This document shows positions 7,159-16,122 of a stretch of DNA of 64,000 nucleotides, piece after piece; the first letter of the stretch is position 1, and each line of letters starts with the position of its first letter. The notes below the pieces were generated by a model. The model was not told the DNA's origin and ran no database searches. It worked only from the letters and a program-made list of their open reading frames with translations. The position numbers and the translations under genes are program-made. The stretch lies in contig JACRMH010000046.1 of NCBI GenBank assembly GCA_016219545.1, forward strand, positions 23,165-87,164. Direction: 5' to 3'. Origin of the DNA: Chloroflexota bacterium. GTDB taxonomy: Bacteria > Chloroflexota > Anaerolineae > Anaerolineales > Villigracilaceae.

Positions 7159-8790
7159 ATGCCTGCAGATGTTCTTGTAGTCACCCCTTCGTCCAATTTT
7201 GGAGATATGCTCCGTCGTGCACTGGAAGAGACGGGGATTTATCGCGCCCATATCGTTACAAATAAGTCGTCAGCCGTGGTCCGCTCCGATGAAATTGGCG
7301 TCCCGCTGGCATTGATCGATCTTGCCCTTGGCGAGGATATGGTAAATGAAACCGGGCGTGCCTTACGCACGATTCGCCCCAGCATTAATCTCGTCCTCCT
7401 ATGTGACGCCAATGCGACGGTTCCACTTTTCGAAGATTTGCGTCCCTGGATCCTTGTCCACAAACCTTTTAGGATAGCAGACTTTATGGATGCCATCAGC
7501 AAACCCCAACCCGCTTCAACCAGTATAGACACCAGTATAGACACAGCCACACCCTGGCTCAATGATGTTACCAAAGCCGCGCAACACTTAACGCGGATCA
7601 CATTGGAATCATCCGCTCAGGCTGCGTTGATCACACGCAAGAATGATCTCTGGGCTTATGCCGGCGGACTTTCGCAAGGGGCGGCCAAGGAAGTGGCACA
7701 AACCGTCTCCCGCAACTGGGATGGACAAAAGGGATCGGACCTCCTGCGCTTTATTCGGTTGGAAAGCACAAAGGCCGAGCACATGTTGTACGCCACCCGC
7801 CTCACAACTGACACTGTGCTTGCGCTTGTTTTCGAATCAGAAACTCCCTTTAGCACCATCCGCGGACAGGCCACCCAGCTTATCAATGAGTTTGGCGCTG
7901 AACGCCCTGTCCCGCAAAAACAAGCCAAGACTGCTGCAAAACAAATTATCGAAACTACTGCCGATTTGGAAAATGACAAGTCGGATTCAATTGACATTGC
8001 CCCCATTTCTCAGATCCTCACCAATATCCCTTCTCCCAACCCGGAACCTGCACCCGCCCGTGCGCAAGAAGTATTTGACCCGAATCAAACTCAGGTTTCG
8101 TCAACATTTTCAGATGCATCCGTTTTTAGCCGCGAACAGTCACCCGCCATCCACTTGGGTAAACTGGTGGTGAACGAACAGGCTAAAGGTCCCGTTCAAC
8201 CCGTTCAATCCCAACCCGCTTTCGATGGGATCAATGTAACCGCCCCATCACGCTCACAGCAAAGGCCGGAAACACCAGTGTCAAGACCCGCTGGCAGCGA
8301 AGCAGATGTAACACGTGAGAGCCCAACCACCGAGGCCGCCCGCAAACTTGTTATCGAGCCGGCATCGGCAGGGATGTATCATCTTACTTATGCTTGTTTG
8401 CTGGTACCGCGTTTTTCGGCGCATTACATTACCGGTGACTTGGCAGACCGTCTCAGTGAATGGCTGCCGAATATCTGCATCGCCTTCGGATGGCGCTTGG
8501 AATATCTGGCAGTACGCCCCGAATATTTGCAGTGGGTTGTGAATGTTCCGCCGAACACATCACCCGGTTATCTCATGCGTATTATGCGTCAGCAAACCTC
8601 GGATAAGATTTTTAGCGAAATCCTCCGCTTAAAGAAAGAAAATCCATCCGGTGATTTTTGGGCGCCCGGTTACCTCATTATGGGCGGCACACAACCCCAC
8701 CCGGCGCAATTGGTACGGGACTACATCCGCCAGACGCGGCAACGGCAGGGACAGGAACTTCAAGCCACGCAACAGCGGGTGCATAACTAA
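7159..8790 (+). CDS. Receiver-like / Roadblock-like / IS200-transposase-like fusion protein
   Basis: The ATG at 7159 gives 543 residues; an upstream TTG at 7123 is an alternative. Three parts are visible. Residues 1-115 look like a response-regulator receiver (VLVVTPSSNFGDMLRRAL, then a beta strand ending LALIDLALGE with an Asp at the phosphorylation position, and HKPF as the KPF loop). Residues about 140-260 resemble a Roadblock/LC7 fold (QAALITRKNDLWAYAGG ... VLALVFESETPFSTIRGQA). A long Pro/Ser/Gln-rich linker follows. Residues about 405-540 resemble the Y1 (IS200/REP) transposase fold, starting YHLTYACLLVPRF. The HUH metal site is missing: YLQWVV stands where HVHLLV is expected. A Tyr in RDYIRQT remains. 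It is therefore probably a domesticated binding domain, not an active transposase. Confidence 0.6.
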   Translation: MPADVLVVTPSSNFGDMLRRALEETGIYRAHIVTNKSSAVVRSDEIGVPLALIDLALGEDMVNETGRALRTIRPSINLVLLCDANATVPLFEDLRPWILVHKPFRIADFMDAISKPQPASTSIDTSIDTATPWLNDVTKAAQHLTRITLESSAQAALITRKNDLWAYAGGLSQGAAKEVAQTVSRNWDGQKGSDLLRFIRLESTKAEHMLYATRLTTDTVLALVFESETPFSTIRGQATQLINEFGAERPVPQKQAKTAAKQIIETTADLENDKSDSIDIAPISQILTNIPSPNPEPAPARAQEVFDPNQTQVSSTFSDASVFSREQSPAIHLGKLVVNEQAKGPVQPVQSQPAFDGINVTAPSRSQQRPETPVSRPAGSEADVTRESPTTEAARKLVIEPASAGMYHLTYACLLVPRFSAHYITGDLADRLSEWLPNICIAFGWRLEYLAVRPEYLQWVVNVPPNTSPGYLMRIMRQQTSDKIFSEILRLKKENPSGDFWAPGYLIMGGTQPHPAQLVRDYIRQTRQRQGQELQATQQRVHN

Positions 8791-8797
8791 AACAGAA

Positions 8798-8835
8798 AAA
8801 GCGCAGAGTATAATCACCTCTGCGCTTTATTTTTA
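8798..8835 (+). terminator. Rho-independent terminator
   Basis: An 11 bp stem (AAAGCGCAGAG with its complement) around a 9 nt loop is followed by TATTTTTAT. It lies just before polA. Confidence 0.85.
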
Positions 8836-8870
8836 TCTTGTTTCCAATCCTATCTACCACCCAATAAACT

Positions 8871-11693
8871 ATGCCACCTACACTTTACCTAATTGACGGA
8901 CATGCTTTAGCTTATCGTATGTACTTTGCCCTAACCGCAGGCGGGAGCAGTCAGCGCTGGCAGAATTCCAAAGGCGAACCCACTGCGGGGATCTACGGTT
9001 TCGCGCGCGAGCTCTTTCGCGTTTTGGAACAGGAAAAACCGGAATATCTCGCCGTGGCTTTTGACGTAGGCAAGACCTTCCGCGATGCTATTTTCCCCGA
9101 ATACAAAGGCACACGCGAAAAAATGCCCGATGACCTGCGTCCGCAGATCGAGCGCATCCGTCAAATGGTGGATGCTTTCAATATCCCGCGCCTTGAAATG
9201 GAAGGCTACGAAGCGGACGATGTACTCGGCTCTGTTGCAAAGATCGCCGCAGGGCAGGGTCTCGGCGTGAAGATCATCACTGGTGACAGGGACCTCTTAC
9301 AGTTGGTCAATGAACGCACAGTCGTCTACCTCGCGGGCGATGACCAGACCTACATCACGGATGCCGATGTCATCAAGAAGTTGGGCGTCCGCGCCGACCA
9401 GGTGGTGGATTACAAAGCCATCGTCGGCGATACATCGGATAATATTCCCGGCGTAAAAGGCGTGGGCGAAAAGACTGCCATTGCATTGCTCGAAAAATTT
9501 GGTACGCTGGATGGCGTTTATAAAAATTTGGATCAAGTGGAAACCCGCTGGAAAGGCAAGCTCGAATCAAGCAAAGTATCAGCTTACATGAGCTATGACC
9601 TTGCGCTGATCCGCACGGACTTGAAAATAAAATTTGACCTGGAACATGCCAAAGTCACGCCATTTGACGCGACCGCTCTCGAAGAATTCTTCAAAGAGAT
9701 GGAATTCAAAACGCTGTTGAGTAAAGTCTCAGCAATTAGCGGCGGTTCCTCATCTGCGCCGACAACTGCTCCCGCTTCAACAGGCACAGCGGTCAAACCG
9801 GTAAAAACCAAAAGCGGACAATTCTCCATGTTCGTGAATGAACCTCAAGTTGTTGTAGCGCCAAACCCATCGAACATCGAAGTCATCATTGTAGATTCAG
9901 AAGACAAGCTGAACGACCTTAAGAAGCAGCTTGCCAAAGCAAAAGTCATCTCATTCGATACAGAGACAACATCCACTGAAGAAATGCAAGCTGAGATCGT
10001 GGGTATCTCATTGGCAATTAAACCGGGTCAGGGATTCTACATTCCACTGGGTCACACATCGGGAAATAACCTGCCCATAGAAAAAGTAATCGCCGCACTG
10101 ACCCCATCCATGACGGATGCAAAGATCGGCAAGGTTGCGCATAACGCAAAATATGATTACATCATCCTCGCACGTTATGGGCTTGTCGTTGCGCCGTTGA
10201 CCTTTGACACGATGCTGGCCGAATTCATCGTTGACCCATCCTCACGCAACCTTGGATTGAAGAATCTCGCGCTTGCGCGTCTCGGCGAAGAGATGACTCA
10301 CATTGAAGAGTTGATCGGCAAGGGCAAGAATCAACTCAGCATGGCGGATATTGCGGTGGAGTCTGTGGCACCCTATGCCGCCGCGGATGCAGAGAACACG
10401 CTACGGCTTATGCCAATTCTGCAAAAAGAACTTGAAAAAGTGAATGGCACAAAACTGCTCGCGGAAATTGACATGCCGCTCACGCCTGTACTTGCAGAAA
10501 TGGAAATGACAGGCGCACTAATAGATACAAAATTCTTTAGCGCACTATCAGTTGAACTTGCAAAACGCCTGGCAGAGATCGAAAAAGAAATCTATAAACT
10601 GGCGGGGAAGACCTTCAACATCAACTCGCCGCAACAACTATCAGATGTGCTGTTCAATCACCTAAAACTTGAGCCACCAGATAAAGGCAAGAAGACTGCA
10701 ACAGGTTTTTACTCCACATCTGCGGATGTATTGGAAGCGCTGAGTGACAAGCACCCCATCTTGAAATGGATCCTTGAAAACCGCGAACTCTCCAAGCTCA
10801 AATCAACTTATGTGGATGCCCTGCCCGCCGCAGTGGATTCAAATACAGGCCGAGTGCATACCTCTTATAGCCAGATCGGCGCGGTGACGGGTCGGCTTTC
10901 TTCGAACAACCCGAACTTGCAAAACATTCCCATCCGCACTGAAGAAGGACGCCGCGTGCGAAATGGGTTTATTGCTGATAAAGGCAATCTCCTGCTTTCA
11001 GTAGATTACTCGCAAATCGAATTACGCATTGTGGCGCACATGGCACAGGACGAGTCCATGCTCAAGGCTTTCCGCGCAGGCGAGGATATCCACGCAACAA
11101 CCGCGGCCGCCATCTATGACATTGAATTGGATAAAGTGACCAAGGAGATGCGCCGTCACGCCAAAGCCATCAACTTCGGACTCATCTATGGCATGTCTGC
11201 GTTCGGGCTTGCCCGCTCCACAGAGTTGACCTTGTCCGAGGCGGACGCTTTTGTCAAAGCTTATTTTGATAAATTCCCCGGTGTGAAAAAATATTTGGAT
11301 GGCATCCGCAGACAGGCGGCCGAGATCGGTTATGTGGAAACATTGCTTGGGCGTAAGAGGTATTTCCCGGCCTTGCAGGGCAAGATCAACATGCAATTGA
11401 AGAACCGCGAGGAACGCGAAGCCATCAACGCGCCCATTCAAGGCACTGCCGCGGACGTAATGAAAATCGCCATGCTGAAAATTCCATCCGCGATCAAGGC
11501 GGCGGGATTGAAAGCTAAAATGCTTTTACAGGTGCATGATGAACTCGTGCTGGAATGTCCAAAAAATGAATTGGAAAAGACAGCGCGCCTCGTGCAAGAG
11601 ACGATGTCAAGTGCCTACCCGATGAGCATTCCCCTCGAAACAGAAGCAAGAGCGGGCGTGAGTTGGGGCGAGATGAAAGTACTAAAGTCATAA
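8871..11693 (+). CDS. polA: DNA polymerase I
   Basis: This encodes 940 residues, the normal length for a full three-domain Pol I. The 5'-nuclease domain (about 1-290) carries GYEADDVLG and GDRDLLQL. The 3'-5' proofreading domain (about 330-520) keeps its acidic residues (FDTETTS, HNAKYD, YAAADAENT), so proofreading is probably active. The polymerase domain has motif A DYSQIELRI, motif B RRHAKAINFGLIYG and motif C QVHDELVLE. It acts in Okazaki-fragment processing and excision repair. No good ribosome-binding site is seen before the ATG, and a terminator precedes the gene, so it probably has its own promoter. Confidence 0.97.
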   Translation: MPPTLYLIDGHALAYRMYFALTAGGSSQRWQNSKGEPTAGIYGFARELFRVLEQEKPEYLAVAFDVGKTFRDAIFPEYKGTREKMPDDLRPQIERIRQMVDAFNIPRLEMEGYEADDVLGSVAKIAAGQGLGVKIITGDRDLLQLVNERTVVYLAGDDQTYITDADVIKKLGVRADQVVDYKAIVGDTSDNIPGVKGVGEKTAIALLEKFGTLDGVYKNLDQVETRWKGKLESSKVSAYMSYDLALIRTDLKIKFDLEHAKVTPFDATALEEFFKEMEFKTLLSKVSAISGGSSSAPTTAPASTGTAVKPVKTKSGQFSMFVNEPQVVVAPNPSNIEVIIVDSEDKLNDLKKQLAKAKVISFDTETTSTEEMQAEIVGISLAIKPGQGFYIPLGHTSGNNLPIEKVIAALTPSMTDAKIGKVAHNAKYDYIILARYGLVVAPLTFDTMLAEFIVDPSSRNLGLKNLALARLGEEMTHIEELIGKGKNQLSMADIAVESVAPYAAADAENTLRLMPILQKELEKVNGTKLLAEIDMPLTPVLAEMEMTGALIDTKFFSALSVELAKRLAEIEKEIYKLAGKTFNINSPQQLSDVLFNHLKLEPPDKGKKTATGFYSTSADVLEALSDKHPILKWILENRELSKLKSTYVDALPAAVDSNTGRVHTSYSQIGAVTGRLSSNNPNLQNIPIRTEEGRRVRNGFIADKGNLLLSVDYSQIELRIVAHMAQDESMLKAFRAGEDIHATTAAAIYDIELDKVTKEMRRHAKAINFGLIYGMSAFGLARSTELTLSEADAFVKAYFDKFPGVKKYLDGIRRQAAEIGYVETLLGRKRYFPALQGKINMQLKNREEREAINAPIQGTAADVMKIAMLKIPSAIKAAGLKAKMLLQVHDELVLECPKNELEKTARLVQETMSSAYPMSIPLETEARAGVSWGEMKVLKS

Positions 11694-11771
11694 GGCGCTT
11701 TCTTCTTTCATCTTTCATACACGGTTATAATTGCGGCAATTAAGTCAATCATCGAAAGCGGATCAACCAAC

Positions 11772-14087
11772 ATGCCCGGACGAGAAGAAATCTTCCAAAA
11801 AGCAATGAACGACGGCCACTCTGCCGCATGGGATCAGGAATGGGACAAAGCCTGCGCCGCATATCGCCGCGCCCTGGAAGAATTTCCAGATCATCCAAAA
11901 GCGCTCAACAGTCTTGGGCTTGCGCTCTACCAACTTGGCAGTATTGAAGAAGCTCTTCAAACCTACACCACGGTTGCCAAACATTCACCTGATGACCCCG
12001 TGCCGTTGGAAAAAATCGCTCAACTCTCCGAGCGGCTTGGTGAACTAAAACCTGCTGTTGATGCATCCATGCATGCAGGCGACCTCTTTTTCAAGCAGCG
12101 CGATGTTGACAAAGCGCTGGAGAATTGGGTGCGCGTTACCAATTTGAATCCCGAACATCCGATTGCACATTCGCGCCTGGCCCAGGTCCATGAAAAACTC
12201 GGGCACACGCAACAAGCGGTCATGGAGTATCTCGCCATTGCCAGCATCGTCCAGCGCACAGGCAGCGCTGAAAAAGCAAAAGAGATGGTGGATAAGGCCC
12301 TGTCCATTTTGCCGAACAGCCCCGAAGTAAAACAAGCGCAGACTTTGCTCCGCACCGGACAACTTCTTCCCAAACCGATGCGTGGCAAGGGCGGGACTGG
12401 ACCGATCCGCATGGCGCAGGTCAAGCAATTACAACAACCTGCATCAACTCAAGCCGCATCAGGGCTGGACCCGATAGCTGAAGCGCGCCAAAAAGCATTG
12501 ACTCAACTGGCAGAGCTTCTCTTCGAATACTCTGACGAAAATCCTGCCACCCAGGAGCGGCGCGGACTGGCTTCCATAATGAAAGGCACGGGCGCGCTCT
12601 CCATGCAGCAAGCCGAGCAGACCAAAGTTGTCCTGCATCTTAGCCTGGCAATTGACGCGCAAAGCAAAGGCAATGAAACCCTGGCAGCTGAAGAATTGGA
12701 AGGCGCGCTGGATGCAGGCTTTAAACATCCATGTATATATTTCACGATTGGGCTTCTGCGCTTTAAAGGCGAACGCAATGAAAGCGCACAGCGCTTTTTA
12801 CAAAACGCAGTCAAGCATAACGATTATGCGTTAGGCACGCGGCTTCTGCTTGGACAGTTATATGCAAAGAAATCACATTACACTGAGTCGGCTCGGGAAT
12901 ATCTCGAAGCATTGAAACTCGCTGATTCGTTAACAGTACCAGACGAAAAGGCGGATGAGATCCGTCAACAGTACGAACCCCTGATCGAATCCTATAAAAA
13001 TCAAAAGGATGAGACCGTCCTGCGTAAAGTATGTGACAACGTCAAAAGCCTGCTGATGCGGCCCGATTGGCGCGAACAACTCCAGAAGGCACGCGACCAG
13101 ATGCCCAAGCAGGATGGCGATATGCTGGCCACGCTGGCCGACGTGATCTTGCAGGCGCAATCCAGTTCAGTGATCGAGTCGATGAACCGCATCAATCAAT
13201 TGGCGCGCATGGGGGCCTTACGCTCTGCCATGGATGAGGCCTATGGCGCCATTCAACAAGCGCCCACCTATCTTCCACTTCACACATTGATGGGTGACCT
13301 GCTCGTACAGGAAGGACGCAACCCTGAGGCTATCGCTAAATATAGCGTAGTGGCTCATTCCTATGGCGCACGCGGTGAAATGCTGCAATCTACAAAGCTT
13401 TTACGCCGTGTCATTCAACTCTCCCCGATTGACACAAGTGCGCGCAACCGTCTCATTGACCAACTCACTGCGCGTGGACAAATTGACGAAGCCATTCAGG
13501 AATACCTCGAACTGGCCACCATCTATAACCGTCTTGCTGAATTGGATATGGCACGCAAGACCTATACCTCTGCCCTGCGTGTCATCCAGCAAGGCAATGC
13601 CAGCCGCGACTGGAACGTGCATATCCTGCAGCGCATGGCGGATATAGACCTGCAAAAACTCGATTGGAAACAAGCCTTGCGCGTCTACGAACAGATCCGC
13701 ACCATAGCACCGAATGATGAGTCTGCGCGCAAACAACTTGTCGAGTTAAATCTGCGCATGGCACAGACAGACAAAGCCATCAGCGAACTTGAAAATTACA
13801 TCTCCTATCTTGAAAGCCAGCGCAAAAACGATATCGCCATTGCTTTTATTGAAGACCTGATTAAAGATCATGATGAACAACCGCTGCTCAAGCGAGCGCT
13901 CGCGGCACGGTTGCATCATGCAGGGCGTACTCAAGAGGCCATTTCGATCCTCGATCAGTTGGGCGACGATCTTGTCCAGCTTGGCGACAAGCAAGGTGCG
14001 CTCGAAGTGATCAACCAAATAGTTTTGATGAATCCGCCGAACGTAACAGAGTATCGTCAATTGCTGATGCAAATGCAAAACAGTTAG
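11772..14087 (+). CDS. Large TPR-repeat protein
   Basis: This encodes 771 residues, nearly all helical TPR-type repeats. Examples are WDKACAAYRRALEEFPDHPKALNSLGLALYQLGS near the start and repeated units from about residue 480 to 760. There is no signal peptide or membrane helix, so it is predicted to be cytoplasmic. A Pro/Ala-rich break near 205-240 separates N- and C-terminal TPR blocks. TPRs scaffold protein complexes; the partner is unknown. It is flanked by polA upstream and a perfect terminator downstream. Confidence 0.8.
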   Translation: MPGREEIFQKAMNDGHSAAWDQEWDKACAAYRRALEEFPDHPKALNSLGLALYQLGSIEEALQTYTTVAKHSPDDPVPLEKIAQLSERLGELKPAVDASMHAGDLFFKQRDVDKALENWVRVTNLNPEHPIAHSRLAQVHEKLGHTQQAVMEYLAIASIVQRTGSAEKAKEMVDKALSILPNSPEVKQAQTLLRTGQLLPKPMRGKGGTGPIRMAQVKQLQQPASTQAASGLDPIAEARQKALTQLAELLFEYSDENPATQERRGLASIMKGTGALSMQQAEQTKVVLHLSLAIDAQSKGNETLAAEELEGALDAGFKHPCIYFTIGLLRFKGERNESAQRFLQNAVKHNDYALGTRLLLGQLYAKKSHYTESAREYLEALKLADSLTVPDEKADEIRQQYEPLIESYKNQKDETVLRKVCDNVKSLLMRPDWREQLQKARDQMPKQDGDMLATLADVILQAQSSSVIESMNRINQLARMGALRSAMDEAYGAIQQAPTYLPLHTLMGDLLVQEGRNPEAIAKYSVVAHSYGARGEMLQSTKLLRRVIQLSPIDTSARNRLIDQLTARGQIDEAIQEYLELATIYNRLAELDMARKTYTSALRVIQQGNASRDWNVHILQRMADIDLQKLDWKQALRVYEQIRTIAPNDESARKQLVELNLRMAQTDKAISELENYISYLESQRKNDIAIAFIEDLIKDHDEQPLLKRALAARLHHAGRTQEAISILDQLGDDLVQLGDKQGALEVINQIVLMNPPNVTEYRQLLMQMQNS

Positions 14088-14092
14088 AAATC

Positions 14093-14127
14093 AAATGCTC
14101 ATCGTGACACGATGAGCATTTTTGTTT
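14093..14127 (+). terminator. Rho-independent terminator after the TPR gene
   Basis: The 14 bp arms AAATGCTCATCGTG and CACGATGAGCATTT are separated by a single A and followed by a T-rich tail, directly after the stop codon. Confidence 0.9.
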
Positions 14128-14209
14128 TTATTTGCATGCCCGTGCAAAAAAATCAATAATAATATACAATAGGTGTGACAAATTCCACAAACAACCCGGG
14201 AGGTTTTGT

Positions 14210-14707
14210 ATGAAAAGCACACTCGATAACTTAAAGGAAGCATTTGCCGGTGAAAGTCAGGCAAACCAAAAATACCGCGCCTTCGCAAAAAAAGCGGAGC
14301 AGGATGGCTTTGCCAATATCGCGAGACTCTTCCGCACCACCGCTGAAGCTGAGCGACTTCATGCCGAAGGACATCTCAAATCCATGGAAGGGATCGGCTC
14401 CACAGCCGAGAACCTGCAAGCGGCCATCGCAGGCGAGACTCACGAAACAGAAATTATGTATCCGCCCATGTTCGCACAGGCTGAAACTGAAGGTCACAAG
14501 GCCAAGCGCATGTTCGGCTATGCCTTGGAAGCGGAAGCTGTCCATGCGAAACTGTATCAACTGGCATTGGAAGCAGTTCAACAAGGCAAGGACCTGACCG
14601 AAGTTGATTTCTACCTCTGCCCCGTCTGCGGATATATTGAATTTGGCAAGCCGACAAGTGATTGTCCGGTTTGCAAAACAAAGGCGGATAAATTCGTCCA
14701 GGTTTAG
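14210..14707 (+). CDS. Rubrerythrin
   Basis: The ATG at 14210 follows a strong GGGAGG site and gives 165 residues, typical of short rubrerythrins. Residues 1-130 are the ferritin-like diiron domain (AFAGESQANQKYRAFAKKAEQDG, EAERLHAEGH, ETEIMYPPMF, EAEAVHAKLY supply the Glu/His ligands). The C-terminus is a rubredoxin-like iron site with CPVCGY and CPVCK. The enzyme reduces hydrogen peroxide using rubredoxin or NADH-linked electrons and is typical of anaerobes that meet oxygen. It is a single-gene unit with its own terminator. Confidence 0.95.
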   Translation: MKSTLDNLKEAFAGESQANQKYRAFAKKAEQDGFANIARLFRTTAEAERLHAEGHLKSMEGIGSTAENLQAAIAGETHETEIMYPPMFAQAETEGHKAKRMFGYALEAEAVHAKLYQLALEAVQQGKDLTEVDFYLCPVCGYIEFGKPTSDCPVCKTKADKFVQV

Positions 14708-14714
14708 TTGGTTG

Positions 14715-14755
14715 AAAAAAATGCATCAGTAAAAACGCTGATGCATTTTTTATTT
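14715..14755 (+). terminator. Rho-independent terminator after rubrerythrin
   Basis: A stem AAAAAATGCATCAG with its complement around an 8 nt loop, followed by TTTATTT. Confidence 0.88.
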
Positions 14756-14801
14756 AATAAAGCCTGCAACATTCCTTCGCAATTGTCTGTATAGATCTTT
14801 A

Positions 14802-15722
14802 ATGAAAACATTCAAAAACATTTTGCTGGTGCTTTCCACAGGTTATATTTTTGTTTATTTTTCCGAGCATCTTTTCTGGGCGCGCGTCCGCCCCGAAGAT
14901 ACGCTCGGCGAATGGATGGGCGCGTGGATCGCCTATTCTCTGATGGCTTTTGTTTTTCTTCACCTTGTCATGCACTTCAAGGTCGCAAACCTCTGGGCGC
15001 TATTTTTGGCGGGCGCAGCTTTTGGCTGGATGGCTGAAGGCATGGTCGTGCAAACAACCTACGAAATGCTTCCCCTTTCGATCTCATTTACTGGACTCGC
15101 CTGGCACGCCCTTATCACAGTCTGGATTGGATGGTACGCGATCCGCCAGAGATTATCCACCCCCGCCTCTCTTCGGACTTTGAAGCTGGCTACTGCCATC
15201 GGGGCAGGGTACGGGCTATGGGCAATTACCTGGTGGCTTGAACCCGATGGAGGCAAGTCCACGCTCGGTGAGTTTTCCACCTTTGTTCTGACCACGTCAG
15301 TTCTGGTCATCATTGCCTACTGGCTGGCAAACTGGAGCGCATCTGAATTATTCACGCCCAACCGCTGGGTGACGGGAATCATTTACAGTCTGTTCATCCT
15401 CTATTTTGTTTTCATAGCCGTTCCTGCCACACCCGCGGCAATTATCATTTTGCCTGTTTTGCTTGGGCTGGTTTACCTCGGCTTGCGAAAGAATAAACAG
15501 GTCGAACAAGGTGACTCTCTTCTCGTTACACTGACAAGCCGTGCCCATCCGCTGAGCTACTTAAGCATGCTTGCCATGCCAGTGACGGCAATTCTCGTCT
15601 ACACACTTGCGTTGACTCTCAATCTGCAATGGCACACCAACTGGATTCTCTATCTCATCACCACCCCACTGGGATTTATCCTCTTCGGTATGAGCCTTTT
15701 CAAAGTATGGCGAACACCTTGA
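14802..15722 (+). CDS. Hypothetical polytopic membrane protein
   Basis: This encodes 306 residues with about nine hydrophobic helices spread over the whole length and short loops. There is no recognised motif. Trp-rich segments such as WMGAWIAYSLMAFVFLHLVMHF and WYAIRQRL alternate with helices. There is no clear operon partner: a terminator lies upstream and the pheS leader follows. Function unknown. Confidence 0.65.
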   Translation: MKTFKNILLVLSTGYIFVYFSEHLFWARVRPEDTLGEWMGAWIAYSLMAFVFLHLVMHFKVANLWALFLAGAAFGWMAEGMVVQTTYEMLPLSISFTGLAWHALITVWIGWYAIRQRLSTPASLRTLKLATAIGAGYGLWAITWWLEPDGGKSTLGEFSTFVLTTSVLVIIAYWLANWSASELFTPNRWVTGIIYSLFILYFVFIAVPATPAAIIILPVLLGLVYLGLRKNKQVEQGDSLLVTLTSRAHPLSYLSMLAMPVTAILVYTLALTLNLQWHTNWILYLITTPLGFILFGMSLFKVWRTP

Positions 15723-15764
15723 CAGCCCCCCGATTTCGCAGATAATTACGGCAATCAAATAAAG

Positions 15765-16034
15765 GCTGTGACAGAGGAAAGTAAACTGGCAGAAGCCGCC
15801 AGAGATGTGCAAAGCAGTTGTTGAGATTGCACTCGACCGAAATCAGTTGAAGTTCCCTCTTGAGCCTCCCGAGTTAATACGGCACACGTTAGTAGTTTGG
15901 GACGCATTCCCTGCGTTATTGGGAAGCCGATGATTGTCGGCGCAAAGTGCATCGCCTTTGTATGCGATGAATTTGGGTGGTACCGCGAGAACTCCCTCTC
16001 GTCCCATTATTTGTGGACGGGAGGTTTTTTTATT
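15765..16034 (+). promoter_or_regulatory. T-box riboswitch leader, probably tRNA-Phe specific
   Basis: The 3' half contains the hallmark T-box GGGTGGTACCGCG (15975-15987), followed by a terminator: CTCTCGTCC (15996-16004) pairs with GGACGGGAG (16015-16023), then a T-run. The TGGT of the T-box would pair with an ACCA tRNA end. A Stem I candidate is AGAGGAA (15773-15779) with TTCCCTCT (15853-15860); the TTC at 15853-15855 is a plausible Phe specifier but would need structure alignment. Uncharged tRNA would favour the antiterminator and turn on pheS downstream. Confidence 0.88.
15996..16034 (+). terminator. T-box attenuator terminator
   Basis: A 9 bp stem with one wobble and a 10 nt loop is followed by seven Ts. 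The left arm is next to the antiterminator sequence, as in other T-box leaders. Confidence 0.85.
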
Positions 16035-16037
16035 TTT

Positions 16038-16106
16038 GACAATAGACCATGGACGGTAGACCGTTGTCGAGGAATTGTGACGGTCCATTGTCCATCGTCC
16101 ACCGTC
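16038..16106. repeat. Inverted dispersed repeat, GACAATAGACC...GGTCCATTGTC type
   Basis: Two arms (16038-16068 and 16079-16106), built of repeated GAC/GTC words, face each other between the T-box terminator and the pheS ribosome-binding site. A related copy is embedded in the pheT coding sequence at 18422-18470, so this is a mobile or amplified repeat family. Confidence 0.7.
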
Positions 16107-16122
16107 ATTTTTTGGAGGTACC

